Numbered from the stretch's first letter, positions 28,099 through 37,877 are shown. The stretch is 64,000 bases of DNA from Cellulophaga fucicola (GCF_900119145.1 NZ_FPIY01000003.1:96644-160643), one strand, 5' to 3'. Notes: generated from the sequence alone by a model not told the origin. Numbers and translations: made by a program.

Positions 28099-28503
28099 TT
28101 ACTTTTTTAGTAAATCTCTAATTTGTGCTAATAACTCTTCTTGTGTTGGTCCTGCTGGTGCAGCTGGAGCCGGAGGAGTTTTTGTTTTGTTGTAAGCTTT
28201 TACGATTAAGAACATTACAAAACCTACTATTAATAAGTTAATAATTGTGTTAATCCAAGCACCGTAAGCAATTACAGCTCCACCTGCTTCTTTAGCTGCT
28301 GCTAAAGTTGCATAGTCTTTACCGTCCATTGCTACGTGAAGGTCTTCAAAGTTCATACCTCCTGCAAAGTAACCTACAAATGGCATTGCAATGTTGTTTA
28401 CAAAACCATTAATAACTCCGCCTAAAGCCGTAGCCATAATAACCGCAACTGCAAAATCAATTACATTACCGGTCATAATAAAATTCTTAAATTCTTTTAA
28501 CAT
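28099..28503 (-). CDS. mscL: large-conductance mechanosensitive channel
   Basis: A 134-residue inner-membrane channel that opens under membrane tension to release solutes on hypo-osmotic shock. It has the N-terminal amphipathic helix MLKEFKNFIMTGNVIDFAVAV, TM1 with the A/G-rich pore-lining stretch (about 16-42), a periplasmic loop with YFAGGMNFEDL, TM2 (about 83-105), and the cytoplasmic helix after PPAPAAPAG ending LLAQIRDLLKK. The length is typical. It is monocistronic with its own terminator. Confidence 0.96.
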   Translation of the reverse strand: MLKEFKNFIMTGNVIDFAVAVIMATALGGVINGFVNNIAMPFVGYFAGGMNFEDLHVAMDGKDYATLAAAKEAGGAVIAYGAWINTIINLLIVGFVMFLIVKAYNKTKTPPAPAAPAGPTQEELLAQIRDLLKK

Positions 28504-28567
28504 GTTTAGTGTATTTATTTAGTTAATAGCTGCAAGATACTAAAAAATACAGTTTCTTAAAATTTTC

Positions 28568-29674
28568 TTAAAAAATAAAAACTCTGTTAACACGTTGAGA
28601 TATGCCTGTAACCAATTCATAAGAGATTGTACCTGCTGCAGTAGCTAATGCATCTGCAGTATACACTTCATTAAAAACAATAGCCTCATCACCTTCTTTA
28701 CAGTTTATATTGGTTACGTCTACCATAATCATATCCATACAGGTATTGCCAACTATTGGTGCTTTTTTACCATTAATAAATACAAATCCTTTTTGGTTAC
28801 CGTAAATTCTATAAATACCATCTGCATGGCCTAAAGGCAAGGTGGCTGTAACCATTTTATGGGTGGCTTTGTATGCCATATTGTACCCTACGCTTTGGTC
28901 TGGCTCTAAATTATGTAACTGAGAAATTACTGTTTTTAAACTAGCTATTGGTTTTAAGTGTACATCATACTTAGGGTCGTTACCAAAACCATACAAACCA
29001 ATACCGCTACGTACCATATTAAAATGTGCTTCTGGATAATTTAATATACCAGATGTATTACACATATGCTTAATGGGCGAATAACCCAATAAACCATCTA
29101 ACTTGGTATTAATAGCAATAAAACGCTGTATTTGTTGTTCTGTAAACTCTTTCTCGTTTACATCTTCTGATGCTGCTAAATGAGAAAAAGCAGAAGCTAC
29201 TTTTATAGCTGTAGTTTCTTTTATTTTTTTTACAATTTGATCAATGTCAACCTCTAAAAAGCCTAACCTATTTAAACCTGTATTAAATTTTAAATGTACA
29301 GGGTAATCCTCTTTATTTATTGATGAAGTATATTTTATAAACTGATCTAAAATTCTGACAGAATAGATACTTGGCTCTAAATTGTAAGCTACAATTTCTT
29401 CAAAATTTACCTCTTGCGGATGCAACACTAAAATAGGTGTGTGTATACCTGCTTTACGTATTGCAACACCTTCGCTAGTATATGCAACAGCTAAATAATC
29501 TGCTCCTAGTTCTGTTATTTTTTTTGCTATTTGCACTTGGTCACTACCATATGCAAATGCTTTTACTACAGCCAAAAACATAGTTTTAGGCTGTAACTTA
29601 GATTTTAAATAGCTGTAATTTTGTTCCAGATAATTTAAATTTATTTCTAGAACTGTTTCTGTTGCCTTAGGCAT
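28568..29674 (-). CDS. alr: alanine racemase
   Basis: A 368-residue PLP-dependent racemase making D-alanine for peptidoglycan. The catalytic Lys38 is in [10 protein letters not shown], where the usual sequence is VVKANAYG. The second catalytic base is the Tyr in SVGYNMAYK, and the C-terminal beta domain has [13 protein letters not shown]. The length is normal. It overlaps the 3' end of tdk by 8 bp, so the two are translationally coupled. Confidence 0.95.
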   Translation of the reverse strand: MPKATETVLEINLNYLEQNYSYLKSKLQPKTMFLAVVKAFAYGSDQVQIAKKITELGADYLAVAYTSEGVAIRKAGIHTPILVLHPQEVNFEEIVAYNLEPSIYSVRILDQFIKYTSSINKEDYPVHLKFNTGLNRLGFLEVDIDQIVKKIKETTAIKVASAFSHLAASEDVNEKEFTEQQIQRFIAINTKLDGLLGYSPIKHMCNTSGILNYPEAHFNMVRSGIGLYGFGNDPKYDVHLKPIASLKTVISQLHNLEPDQSVGYNMAYKATHKMVTATLPLGHADGIYRIYGNQKGFVFINGKKAPIVGNTCMDMIMVDVTNINCKEGDEAIVFNEVYTADALATAAGTISYELVTGISQRVNRVFIF

Positions 29675-30311
29675 TAGTATCTTTTTTAGCGTCTTTTACT
29701 TGCTCTGCATCTACGTCTATAGTTTTCACCTTTTCTTTTAACATAGCCTTATAGTATGCTGCTCTGCTTAATGGTTCATATTCTTCAGTCTCACCTAGCA
29801 TTACCAAATTATCGTTGCTAGATTTTCTAAAGCTATAGTTTGCTAAATTCCCTGTACGTGTACAAATTGCGTGTACCTTAGTAACATATTCGGCTGTAGC
29901 CATTAATGCAGGCATTGGTCCAAATGGGTTTCCTTTAAAATCCATATCTAAACCAGCGACTAAAACACGAATTCCTTTGTTGGCTAAGTCGTTACAAACA
30001 GTAACAATCTCGTCATCAAAAAATTGTGCTTCGTCTATACCAACAACATCACAACCGTCTGCCAACAATCTAATATTTGCAGCAGCAGGCACAGGCGTAG
30101 ACCTTATTTCATTGGCATCATGAGACACTACCATTTCTTCATGGTATCTTGTATCTACAATAGGCTTAAAAATTTCAACTTTTTGCTTGGCAAACTGTGC
30201 ACGCTTAAGCCTTCTAATTAATTCTTCTGTCTTACCAGAGAACATAGATCCGCAAATAACCTCTATCCAGCCAAATTGTTCTTTGGGGTTCACCGTATTT
30301 TCAAGAAACAT
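29667..30311 (-). CDS. tdk: thymidine kinase (type II)
   Basis: A 214-residue kinase phosphorylating thymidine for salvage. The P-loop GSMFSGKT is at residues 21-28, DEAQFFDDE carries the catalytic/magnesium segment, and the lasso region carries YSFRKS and [13 protein letters not shown]. The zinc-site cysteines typical of type II enzymes (CxxC...CxxC/H) are largely missing: the first pair reads CTRTG and the second SRAAYY, so structural zinc is probably absent. A charged C-terminal extension of about 20 residues follows. It is the first gene of a tdk-alr operon. Confidence 0.95.
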   Translation of the reverse strand: MFLENTVNPKEQFGWIEVICGSMFSGKTEELIRRLKRAQFAKQKVEIFKPIVDTRYHEEMVVSHDANEIRSTPVPAAANIRLLADGCDVVGIDEAQFFDDEIVTVCNDLANKGIRVLVAGLDMDFKGNPFGPMPALMATAEYVTKVHAICTRTGNLANYSFRKSSNDNLVMLGETEEYEPLSRAAYYKAMLKEKVKTIDVDAEQVKDAKKDTNA

Positions 30312-30414
30312 TTTGTATTTTTAGACGAAAATAAAGCGTTTTTCGTTCTTATTTAGTAGATCGATTAAAATTATTGAAAATTTTCACCAGATAAGGTTTT
30401 AAAATATAAGGAAG

Positions 30415-31098
30415 ATGAAGGAAAAATTAAAACAAGAAATAATGAAAATGTCTACGGACATACTAACTTCCAATGAATTAGACAACGTTTCTAGTTTGTA
30501 CGAAACGGCTAAAGCATTATATGAAAAATTAGCAGTGTTAAAATTTATTGAAGAGAAGTTACACGATGTTGAGATAGATGTTACCAAAAATATTATTGCA
30601 GAAAAGTTTGAACAATTAGCGAATGCCGTTATTTATGAAAACACTTCTATACCAGAAAGCAATCCGCACCAAGAAGATATTATGACTCCTGGTATAGATA
30701 CTATTATGGATATGATGCCAGAAATGGAAGACCCTAAAGCTACAGATGATATGCTTAACGAATTTGCAACTAAACCAGAGTATGCAAAAAACGATCTTGA
30801 ACTTTTTATGCCAGAATCCGAGGTTAAAACAAAAACTGCAACAGAAAAAGTAGTAAATAGTGTCGCAACCGCTGAGATTAAAATTGGTCTTAACGACAGG
30901 TTAGCATTTGTAAAACATTTGTTTAATGATAGCAACGAGGATTACCAAAGAGTATTATCGCAATTAAGCACTATAGACACAGAAGAACGATCTGTTGCTT
31001 TTATTGTAAATATGGTAAAACCAGATTATAACAATTGGTTAGGAAAAGAAGAGTACGAAGAGCGTTTTATGGCAATTATTGAACGTAAATTTGCATAA
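30415..31098 (+). CDS. conserved Bacteroidota protein of unknown function
   Basis: A 227-residue soluble acidic protein without signal peptide. A helical N-terminal region (about 1-75) is joined by a low-complexity acidic, Met/Pro-rich linker (about 85-135, TIMDMMPEMEDPKATDD). The conserved C-terminal domain is IGLNDRLAFVKHLFND, DYQRVLSQLSTI and VKPDYNNWLGKEEYEERFM. I recognise this C-terminal pattern as widespread in Flavobacteria next to tdk/alr/rsmI, but no function is known to me. It is the first gene of a plus-strand run leading to rsmI. Confidence 0.85.
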   Translation: MKEKLKQEIMKMSTDILTSNELDNVSSLYETAKALYEKLAVLKFIEEKLHDVEIDVTKNIIAEKFEQLANAVIYENTSIPESNPHQEDIMTPGIDTIMDMMPEMEDPKATDDMLNEFATKPEYAKNDLELFMPESEVKTKTATEKVVNSVATAEIKIGLNDRLAFVKHLFNDSNEDYQRVLSQLSTIDTEERSVAFIVNMVKPDYNNWLGKEEYEERFMAIIERKFA

Positions 31099-31107
31099 AA
31101 CTTTCTA

Positions 31108-31464
31108 ATGAACATAACCAAAATACTTTATTGGGCTGGCACAATTGTACTTACAGCAATTATGTGCTTTTCTATCTATAATTACTTTTTTAACTACTCG
31201 GCAATTTCTGGGTATTTTACGCATTTAGGCTACCCAACTTATTTGGTTTATCCATTAGCAATTGCTAAAATTTTAGGACTAGTAGCCATTTGGGGTAATT
31301 TTTCTAAAACACTAAAAGAGTGGGCTTACTTTGGATTTTTCTTAAATACCACAATGGCTTTTGCTGCACATTACATTACAGATAATGGCGGTTACCTTTT
31401 TGCTGTTATAGCTTTTATTGGCGTTGCAGTATCTTACTATTTTAGTAAAAACCAAAGACCTTAA
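31108..31464 (+). CDS. DoxX-like integral membrane protein
   Basis: A 118-residue protein with four predicted membrane helices: about 7-27, 45-62 (ending YPLAIAKILGLVAIWGN), 72-90 and 95-112. The second-helix motif YPLAIAKILGLVAIW is typical of the DoxX-like family. The function is unclear; some relatives are linked to quinone or sulfur redox. It lies 9 bp after the preceding gene and 14 bp before rsmI, so it is probably co-transcribed with both. Confidence 0.8.
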   Translation: MNITKILYWAGTIVLTAIMCFSIYNYFFNYSAISGYFTHLGYPTYLVYPLAIAKILGLVAIWGNFSKTLKEWAYFGFFLNTTMAFAAHYITDNGGYLFAVIAFIGVAVSYYFSKNQRP

Positions 31465-31478
31465 CTATACTTTTTAGA

Positions 31479-32150
31479 ATGGGAAAACTATACTTGGTAC
31501 CAACACCAATAGGAAACTTAGAAGACATTACTTTTAGGGCGATTAAAGTTTTAAAAGAGGTAGATTTAATTTTAGCTGAAGATACACGTACCAGCGGAAA
31601 ATTATTACACCATTACGAGATAAGCACGCAAATGCACAGTCACCACATGCACAACGAGCATAAAACGGTAGACGGCATTGTTAAGCGCATACAAGCGGGT
31701 GAAAATATAGCTCTAATTTCAGATGCTGGAACACCAGCTATATCAGATCCTGGATTTTTACTTACACGTGCTTGTGTAGAAAACAACATAGAGGTAGATT
31801 GCCTACCTGGAGCAACAGCTTTTGTACCTGCATTGGTAAATAGTGGACTGCCAAATGATAAATTTGTTTTTGAAGGTTTTTTACCTGTTAAAAAAGGAAG
31901 ACAAACACGTTTAACTTTGCTTGCCGAAGAAACTAGAACTATTATTTTTTATGAGTCGCCACACAAACTTATAAAAACCTTAGGGCATTTTGTAGCGTAT
32001 TTTGGTGCAGACAGAGCTATTTCAGTTTCTAGAGAACTTACCAAAATGTTTGAAGAAACAATACGTGGCACAGCACAAGAGGTTTTAGAGCATTACACAG
32101 CTAAACCTCCAAAAGGCGAAATAGTAATTATTGTTGGTGGCAAAAAGTAG
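31479..32150 (+). CDS. rsmI: 16S rRNA (cytidine-1402-2'-O)-methyltransferase
   Basis: A 223-residue SAM-dependent tetrapyrrole-methylase-fold enzyme modifying C1402 in the ribosomal decoding centre. It has the N-terminal LYLVPTPIGNLEDIT, AEDTRTSGKLL, the glycine-rich SDAGTPAISDPG cofactor loop, VDCLPGATAFVPALVNSGLP, YESPHKL and a C-terminal RELTKMFEE. The length is typical of Bacteroidota forms, which lack the extra C-terminal domain of proteobacterial RsmI. Confidence 0.95.
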   Translation: MGKLYLVPTPIGNLEDITFRAIKVLKEVDLILAEDTRTSGKLLHHYEISTQMHSHHMHNEHKTVDGIVKRIQAGENIALISDAGTPAISDPGFLLTRACVENNIEVDCLPGATAFVPALVNSGLPNDKFVFEGFLPVKKGRQTRLTLLAEETRTIIFYESPHKLIKTLGHFVAYFGADRAISVSRELTKMFEETIRGTAQEVLEHYTAKPPKGEIVIIVGGKK

Positions 32151-32178
32151 TATTTTCATTTTCTAAATTAGTTGTTCT

Positions 32179-33933
32179 ATGTATAAAAAAATTGCATCAG
32201 TATTAATTCTAGTTGCTTTAGTCTCTTGTAAAACAAAATCAATTACTACCACTGTAATACCAACACAGAATACAGAAGAGAATAATTTAGGAGATACAGA
32301 TTACACACAAATAATTACTAAAGAATTTACAGGAGATTTAGCATACAGCACTACTGCCTTTGTAGAAAAATATTGGCGTGTTGTTGGTAACACTGGTTTT
32401 AACAAAAGTATACATTACGTTGCTGCAGAGTTAGAAAAAGCAGGTTATGTGCTTCAAGAAAAGGCCACTGAAAACACTATTTTAACTTACAGAATTGAAA
32501 AAAGACCTTTAAAGCAACCAACTTGGGAATCTGTAGATGCTAGCTTAACTATAAAAGGAGATAATTTGCCTTTATTGCAAAATAGCACCAATAGTAATAT
32601 GATTGCTTTAAACTCTTACAGTACACCAGAAAATGGTGTAACAGCAGAGGTAATTTATATTGATGATATTTCCAAATTAAAAGATACTGACGTAAAAGGT
32701 AAAATTGTTTTTGTGGAAACTAGTCCGGCTAGAGTTTTTAATACTGCTATTGTAAAAGGTGGCGCAGCAGGAATATTATCTTACAACAACCCAAGCTATT
32801 TACAACCAGAAAAAAATACAACATCTATACAGTTTAGGTCTATACCTCTAAATGAAGAAGCTAAAGGTTGGGCAATAGCATTGTCTTATGCTGCCAAAGA
32901 AAAACTAAAAAAGAGATTACAGAAAGAAAAAGTAATTGTTACCGCAAACATTAAAACTAACATTTACCCATCTACAGAACTAACATTGGTTGCAGACATA
33001 AAAGGAGCTGTTAACCCTGAACAAAGATTAGTTTATAGTGCACACGTACAAGAACCTGGCGCTAATGATAATGCCACAGGAGTTGGCGTGGCTTTAGAAA
33101 TGGCAACCATAACAGCTAAACTTATTAAAGAGGGTAAATTAAACCCAAAAAGAACATTGACATTTTTATGGGGAGATGAAATTGTTTCTACAAGAAGGTA
33201 TGTACAAGAAGACAAAATAAGAGCTAAAAACATAAAATGGGGAATTAGTCTAGATATGGTTGGCGAAAATACCGCTATTACTGGTGGTTCTTTTTTAATT
33301 GAAAAAATGCCCGATCCTAGCGCAATTTGGACAAGAGGAAATGACAAGCATACAGAATGGGGTGGTAGTGTTTTATCTTTAGAGCAAATGAAACCACACT
33401 ACTTAAACGATTTTGTGCTAAAAATATTTAAAGAACAAGGTAAACGTGCCAACTGGGAAGTAAACACAAACCCTTACGAAGGTGGCAGTGACCATACCCC
33501 ATTTTTAGCTGCAGATATTCCTGGAGTATTATTTTGGCATTTTACAGATCAATTTTACCATACAGATAATGATAGGTTAGACAAGGTTTCTAAAAACACT
33601 CTTAAGAATGTTGGTACTGCAGCTCTAACTAGCGCTTATAAACTTTTAAACGCTGATGAAGAGACAGCCAAAATTATTATTTTAGATATTGAAAAAGCAG
33701 CAATTTCTCGTTTACAAGAAGAATTAAAACAAGGAAAAATAGCACTAGCAAATGGCGATAAATTAGAAACTCAAATTGAAATTATAAACGCATGGCAAAA
33801 TTGGTATGCTAAGGCTGTTAGTTCCACTTTAGATATGGTTATCAATGCATCAACCATAAATGCTACTATTTCTAAAGCCCAAGCAACAATAAAGCAAACT
33901 GCCGAACAGTGCATTGCTGAGTTAAAAAAGTAA
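32179..33933 (+). CDS. M28-family metallopeptidase with PA domain, lipoprotein
   Basis: A 584-residue exported aminopeptidase-like protein. The signal MYKKIASVLILVALVSC has lipobox ALVSC. A PA-type insert domain (about 145-260, VKGKIVFVETSPARVF) precedes the zinc-peptidase core. Predicted zinc ligands lie in AHVQEPGANDNATG, LWGDEIVSTRRY, ISLDMVGE and GGSDHTPFL. The usual HxD pair is HVQ, so the first ligand site looks altered, although the GANDNATG aspartate is kept. A helical tail of about 90 residues follows. It probably degrades peptides at the cell surface. Confidence 0.88.
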   Translation: MYKKIASVLILVALVSCKTKSITTTVIPTQNTEENNLGDTDYTQIITKEFTGDLAYSTTAFVEKYWRVVGNTGFNKSIHYVAAELEKAGYVLQEKATENTILTYRIEKRPLKQPTWESVDASLTIKGDNLPLLQNSTNSNMIALNSYSTPENGVTAEVIYIDDISKLKDTDVKGKIVFVETSPARVFNTAIVKGGAAGILSYNNPSYLQPEKNTTSIQFRSIPLNEEAKGWAIALSYAAKEKLKKRLQKEKVIVTANIKTNIYPSTELTLVADIKGAVNPEQRLVYSAHVQEPGANDNATGVGVALEMATITAKLIKEGKLNPKRTLTFLWGDEIVSTRRYVQEDKIRAKNIKWGISLDMVGENTAITGGSFLIEKMPDPSAIWTRGNDKHTEWGGSVLSLEQMKPHYLNDFVLKIFKEQGKRANWEVNTNPYEGGSDHTPFLAADIPGVLFWHFTDQFYHTDNDRLDKVSKNTLKNVGTAALTSAYKLLNADEETAKIIILDIEKAAISRLQEELKQGKIALANGDKLETQIEIINAWQNWYAKAVSSTLDMVINASTINATISKAQATIKQTAEQCIAELKK

Positions 33934-34003
33934 GAGCTTACTATCTTATTTTTTCACTGTAAAACGGGATAAACACATTAAAAAACAATTATACTTTTAC
34001 CAA

Positions 34004-34348
34004 ATGACTTTAGATCAATTTAAAGAAAAACTACAAAATAATCCAACCGCTATTGCTTTTACAGATACAATGCAGATTATAGAAGATAATTACACCTTTA
34101 CACCAACTGCTTTTAAAAATGGTAGTTTAGATAATAAAGAAGGTGAAAACTCTGGCTCTTGTAAATTGTTTGCTTTTGCTTTAAAACAAGAGTTCTCTAA
34201 AGAAGAAACTTTGGCTTGTTTTGGAGATTACTACAGAAAAGATGTGTTACAAGACCCAGAAGGAAACGGACATTTAAACATTAGAAACTTTATGCTAACT
34301 GGCTTTAATGGTTTAGTTTTTAGCGCTGAAGCTTTAATAAAAAAATAA
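34004..34348 (+). CDS. HopJ-family protein
   Basis: A 114-residue soluble protein matching the HopJ family in nearly full length: the conserved core is YTFTPTAFKNG, NSGSCKLFAFA and GHLNIRNFMLTGFNGLVF. The family is named after a plant-pathogen type III effector, but it is widespread in free-living bacteria and there is no secretion machinery here, so an effector role is unlikely. The biochemical function is unknown. It is followed 2 bp later by a lipoprotein gene. Confidence 0.85.
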   Translation: MTLDQFKEKLQNNPTAIAFTDTMQIIEDNYTFTPTAFKNGSLDNKEGENSGSCKLFAFALKQEFSKEETLACFGDYYRKDVLQDPEGNGHLNIRNFMLTGFNGLVFSAEALIKK

Positions 34349-34350
34349 AG

Positions 34351-34902
34351 ATGAAAATCTATTTTAAAACAATAACCTATACCATCTTACTTGCTTTTAG
34401 TGTAACTGTATTAAGTTGCAAAAGCAGCACAGAAGAAACTACAACCGAAAAAAGTTCGGTTTTGCCAAACGGTATGCGTTTAACTATTTTAAAAAAGAAC
34501 AAAGACATAACATCTATTGGTATATTAACAGGCTCTAATTACGGTACAACGCACACTTATACTTACAACGTTTTACTACATGAACCAGATATTAACTGGA
34601 GTTATGGCAGTGGAGAACCTAAAAACTTTTTGTTTTGTAAAGACACAACGTACATACATTATGCAAATAAAAATAGCTACCCTACAAAAGTTAAAGATTC
34701 TATAACAAACACCACAACTACTGAGTACCATTACAAAGTAGAAAACGTGTATCAGAAATACATAGATAACAGGTATTTTTTCAATCTTTTTGGAGACGAT
34801 TTCTGGTTAGATATTACTCCTGAACGTTACAACCAAATTAAAAATTCTTGTAATGAATACGCCATTCCTAATGATGGCGAACTTGTTGTTGTAAACGAAT
34901 AA
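34351..34902 (+). CDS. hypothetical lipoprotein
   Basis: A 183-residue protein with a lipoprotein signal (MKIYFKTITYTILLAF, lipobox VLSC), then a Thr/Glu/Ser-rich linker and a Tyr-rich domain with about equal beta-strand segments. I do not recognise the family. It is directly coupled to the HopJ-family gene, 2 bp apart. Confidence 0.75.
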   Translation: MKIYFKTITYTILLAFSVTVLSCKSSTEETTTEKSSVLPNGMRLTILKKNKDITSIGILTGSNYGTTHTYTYNVLLHEPDINWSYGSGEPKNFLFCKDTTYIHYANKNSYPTKVKDSITNTTTTEYHYKVENVYQKYIDNRYFFNLFGDDFWLDITPERYNQIKNSCNEYAIPNDGELVVVNE

Positions 34903-34920
34903 TACATCAATCTTAAAAAA

Positions 34921-34946
34921 TAAAACCCCGCCAAAAGACAGGGCTG
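34921..34946 (-). terminator. terminator of the AhpD-like gene
   Basis: The minus-strand hairpin CCCTG / CGGGG with loop TCTTTTGG is followed by TTTTATTTTTT. It is short but well placed, 22 bp after the stop codon. Confidence 0.6.
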
Positions 34947-34967
34947 TATATATTATAATTATTGTTT

Positions 34968-35570
34968 TTAGTAAGCGCTTCCGTTGTGTTTGCCTTCTTC
35001 CCAACCATGCTTACCTAAATATTGATTACCACTTTCTACAGCGCCTTCTTCAATAGAAGTTCCCATAGAGTCGTTCCATCTATTTAAATATCCAAATAAA
35101 GAAATAACACCTAACATTTCTACAATTTCACCTTCATTCCAGTATTTGTATAAGTTTTCTTTAATTTCTGCATTTACGGCATTTGGCACTTGAGATGCCG
35201 CTAAAGAAAAGTCTAATGCTGCACGTTCTGCATCAGAAAAAGCAGCGTGTGTTCTATATTCCCAAATATTATCTAACTGCTCTTGTTCTGCTCCGTAACG
35301 CTCTGCTGCTCTAATTGCGTGTGCCTGGCAATATCTACAACCAGTAGCATTACTACTAACCCAAGCAATCATACGTTTTAAAGCAGATGTTACATTACCC
35401 TCATTAGCCATTACAGCTTTGTTTAAATTTATAAATGCTTTTGATATTGCTGGTCTGTGTTGCATTGTTAAAACAGAATTAGGACAAAAGCCTAAGGTCT
35501 CATTAAAAAATTCTGCTAATTCTTTTGTCTCAGAATCGTGATTTGCGTCTAACGGTTTTACTAAAGCCAT
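34968..35570 (-). CDS. carboxymuconolactone decarboxylase/AhpD-like family protein
   Basis: A 200-residue protein of the peroxidase-related AhpD-like fold. I start at MALVKPLDANHD; the frame opens 24 codons earlier, but that part would overlap the divergent OsmC gene. The CxxC redox pair is in GCRYCQAHAIRAAE, the AhpD active-site arrangement (ExxxCxxCxxxH-like). Family members act in peroxide defence or as decarboxylases. The divergent neighbour is an OsmC protein, which fits an oxidative-stress pair. Confidence 0.88.
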   Translation of the reverse strand: MALVKPLDANHDSETKELAEFFNETLGFCPNSVLTMQHRPAISKAFINLNKAVMANEGNVTSALKRMIAWVSSNATGCRYCQAHAIRAAERYGAEQEQLDNIWEYRTHAAFSDAERAALDFSLAASQVPNAVNAEIKENLYKYWNEGEIVEMLGVISLFGYLNRWNDSMGTSIEEGAVESGNQYLGKHGWEEGKHNGSAY

Positions 35571-35591
35571 AGTTATTTTTATATTTAGTTG

Positions 35592-35599
35592 TATTTTTG
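35592..35599 (+). promoter_or_regulatory. Bacteroidota -7 box before the OsmC gene
   Basis: TATTTTTG matches TAnnTTTG exactly and lies 25 bp before the ATG. No good -33 box is seen. Confidence 0.45.
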
Positions 35600-35624
35600 A
35601 ATCTACAAGAAACGAAAAAAAATT

Positions 35625-36053
35625 ATGAGTACAACAAATCATATTACAACCAAATGGTTGGGCAACATGGCTTTTGAAAGCAATAACCCATCTGGAAACA
35701 ACTTAACTATAGATATTGCCAAGGAAGATGGTGGTGACGGACAAGGTTACAGACCTAAAGCGCTTATGCTTTCTGGCCTAGCTGGTTGCTCTGGTTTAGA
35801 TGTAGCTTCTTTAATGAAAAAAATGAAGTTAGAGGTTGATGAGTTTACCATTGAAACTATTGCAAACTTAACAGACGAACACCCAAAATATTACGATGCT
35901 GTTACTATAGAATACCATTTTCACGGTAGCAACTTGGATGAAAAAAAATTACAACGTGCGGTAGATTTATCAGTTGAAAAATATTGCGGTGTTATGGAAA
36001 TGTTTAGACGCTTTGCAACATTAGATATTAAAACTATTTTTCATCACGCTTAA
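35625..36053 (+). CDS. OsmC-family protein
   Basis: A 142-residue OsmC/Ohr-fold protein. The first active-site cysteine is in LAGCSGLDVASLMKKM and the second in KYCGVMEMF, the spacing expected for thiol-dependent peroxide reduction. The NNLTIDIA and GYRPKALML strands are typical. It is divergent from the AhpD-like gene with 54 bp between ATGs. It probably detoxifies organic hydroperoxides. Confidence 0.9.
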   Translation: MSTTNHITTKWLGNMAFESNNPSGNNLTIDIAKEDGGDGQGYRPKALMLSGLAGCSGLDVASLMKKMKLEVDEFTIETIANLTDEHPKYYDAVTIEYHFHGSNLDEKKLQRAVDLSVEKYCGVMEMFRRFATLDIKTIFHHA

Positions 36054-36160
36054 TTAGCTATTGAGAACTAAAGGTTCTAGAAATAAGTTCTTGCTTATAC
36101 TTTTTATCTTGACTCTTTGAACTTGAACTTTTCTTAACTCTTAAATACAAAAAACACCAC

Positions 36161-37849
36161 ATGCGCTGGACCATAAAACCTAAACCTGATGCTGCAAAAG
36201 TAGCCGAACTACAAAATGCATTACAGGTTGATGAAATTGTGGCTAAACTTTTAATACAGCGCGGCATAGATACTTTTGAAGAAGCTAAAAAATTCTTTAG
36301 ACCTCAGTTATCCGATTTACACGACCCATTTTTATTAAAAGACATGGACCTAGCTATTGCACGTATAGAGCAAGCTATTGCTAATGAAGAAAATATAATG
36401 GTTTTTGGCGATTATGATGTAGATGGTACAACTTCAGTAGCCTTAGTATCTTCTTATTTACAAAGTTACTATCCAAATGTTACTACTTATATTCCAGATA
36501 GATATAAAGAAGGTTATGGTGTGTCTTATGCAGGTATTGACTATGCAGATGATAACGACATTAGTCTAATTATAGCATTAGATTGTGGTGTAAAAGCGGT
36601 TGATAAAGTAGCTTATGCAAAAGAAAAAGGTGTAGATTTTATTATTTGTGACCACCACAGACCTGGTGCTACACTACCAAATGCTGTTGCTGTTTTAGAT
36701 GCCAAAAGGGCAGACTGTAATTACCCTTATGATGAGCTTTGTGGTTGTGGTGTTGGCTTTAAACTGATACAAGCTTTGGGCTCTAGAAGAGAACAAACTA
36801 TAGAAGATTTAGTACCTTATCTAGATTTAGTTGCTACTGCAATTGGTGCAGATATTGTCCCTATTACAGGAGAAAACAGAGTACTTGCTTATTTTGGCTT
36901 ACAGGTTATAAATAGTTACCCTAGAGCAGGTTTTAAAGCTATTATAAATCAAATTAAAAAAGACGTACTTACTATTACAGACGTTGTTTTTGTAATTGCA
37001 CCTCGCATAAATGCTGCGGGGCGTATGGTTCACGGTTTGCACGCCGTAAATTTACTAACAGAAACCAACATAGAACAAGCCGAAGAATTTGCTGCTGCTA
37101 TAGAACAATACAATTCTGATAGGCGAGAACTAGACCAGGAAATTACCAAAGAAGCTTTAATACAAATTACAGACAATAAAGAAGAAGAGCGTTTTACCTC
37201 TGTAGTTTATAATGAAAACTGGCACAAAGGTGTTATTGGCATTGTTGCATCTAGACTTACCGAAACGTATTACAGACCTACTTTGGTTTTTACTAAAAGT
37301 GGAGAAAAACTAGCTGCATCTGCACGTTCTGTTAAAGATTTTGATGTTTACAATGCCCTGGAAGCTTGCGCAGAACATATAGAACAGTTTGGCGGACATA
37401 AATATGCTGCAGGCTTAACATTAGCTGAATCTCAGTACACCGGTTTTAAAAATCAGTTTGAAAAAGTGGTTGCAGAAACCATAGACCCCAATTTATTAGT
37501 GCCTGAAATTGGCATAGACGCAACACTTAATTTTAACGAAATAAGTCCAAAGCTTATGCGTATTATTAAGCAAATGGAACCTTTTGGACCAGGAAATATG
37601 TCACCTATTTTTATGACCGAAAATTTACAAGACACAGGTTATGCAAAAGGTGTTGGCCAAGAAGAGGCGCATTTAAAACTAGCTGCAGTACAAAACGGTT
37701 CTAGCCCTATAGGTGCTATTGGTTTTAACTTAGGAGATAAATTATCTTTAGTGCAAAACAAAAAGCCATTTAGCGCTGTGTTTTCTTTAGATGAAAACGA
37801 ATGGAAAGGCAACGTAACTTTACAATTGAAGCTTAGAGATATTAGATAA
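36161..37849 (+). CDS. recJ: single-stranded-DNA-specific exonuclease RecJ
   Basis: A 562-residue 5'-3' exonuclease of recombination and mismatch repair. It has the DHH-family metal motifs VFGDYDVDGTTS (about residues 81-92), LDCGVKAVD and CDHHRPG (DHH motif III), then DHHA1 with APRINAAGRM and FGGHKYAAGL, and a C-terminal OB domain. The length is normal. The last bases of the gene overlap a terminator that serves the convergent HmuY gene. Confidence 0.95.
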   Translation: MRWTIKPKPDAAKVAELQNALQVDEIVAKLLIQRGIDTFEEAKKFFRPQLSDLHDPFLLKDMDLAIARIEQAIANEENIMVFGDYDVDGTTSVALVSSYLQSYYPNVTTYIPDRYKEGYGVSYAGIDYADDNDISLIIALDCGVKAVDKVAYAKEKGVDFIICDHHRPGATLPNAVAVLDAKRADCNYPYDELCGCGVGFKLIQALGSRREQTIEDLVPYLDLVATAIGADIVPITGENRVLAYFGLQVINSYPRAGFKAIINQIKKDVLTITDVVFVIAPRINAAGRMVHGLHAVNLLTETNIEQAEEFAAAIEQYNSDRRELDQEITKEALIQITDNKEEERFTSVVYNENWHKGVIGIVASRLTETYYRPTLVFTKSGEKLAASARSVKDFDVYNALEACAEHIEQFGGHKYAAGLTLAESQYTGFKNQFEKVVAETIDPNLLVPEIGIDATLNFNEISPKLMRIIKQMEPFGPGNMSPIFMTENLQDTGYAKGVGQEEAHLKLAAVQNGSSPIGAIGFNLGDKLSLVQNKKPFSAVFSLDENEWKGNVTLQLKLRDIR

Positions 37850-37850
37850 A

Positions 37851-37877
37851 AAAAGCCCAAACACTAATGCCTGGGCT
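37851..37877 (-). terminator. terminator of the HmuY gene
   Basis: AGCCCA / TGGGCT forms the stem with a 12-nt loop. On the minus strand it is followed by a T-run of seven or more; on the plus strand no T-run follows. It abuts the recJ stop codon. Confidence 0.75.

Noticed and set aside
34004..34348. HopJ-family gene as a type III secreted effector
   Set aside because: No secretion genes are nearby and the family is common in free-living bacteria; the name is historical.
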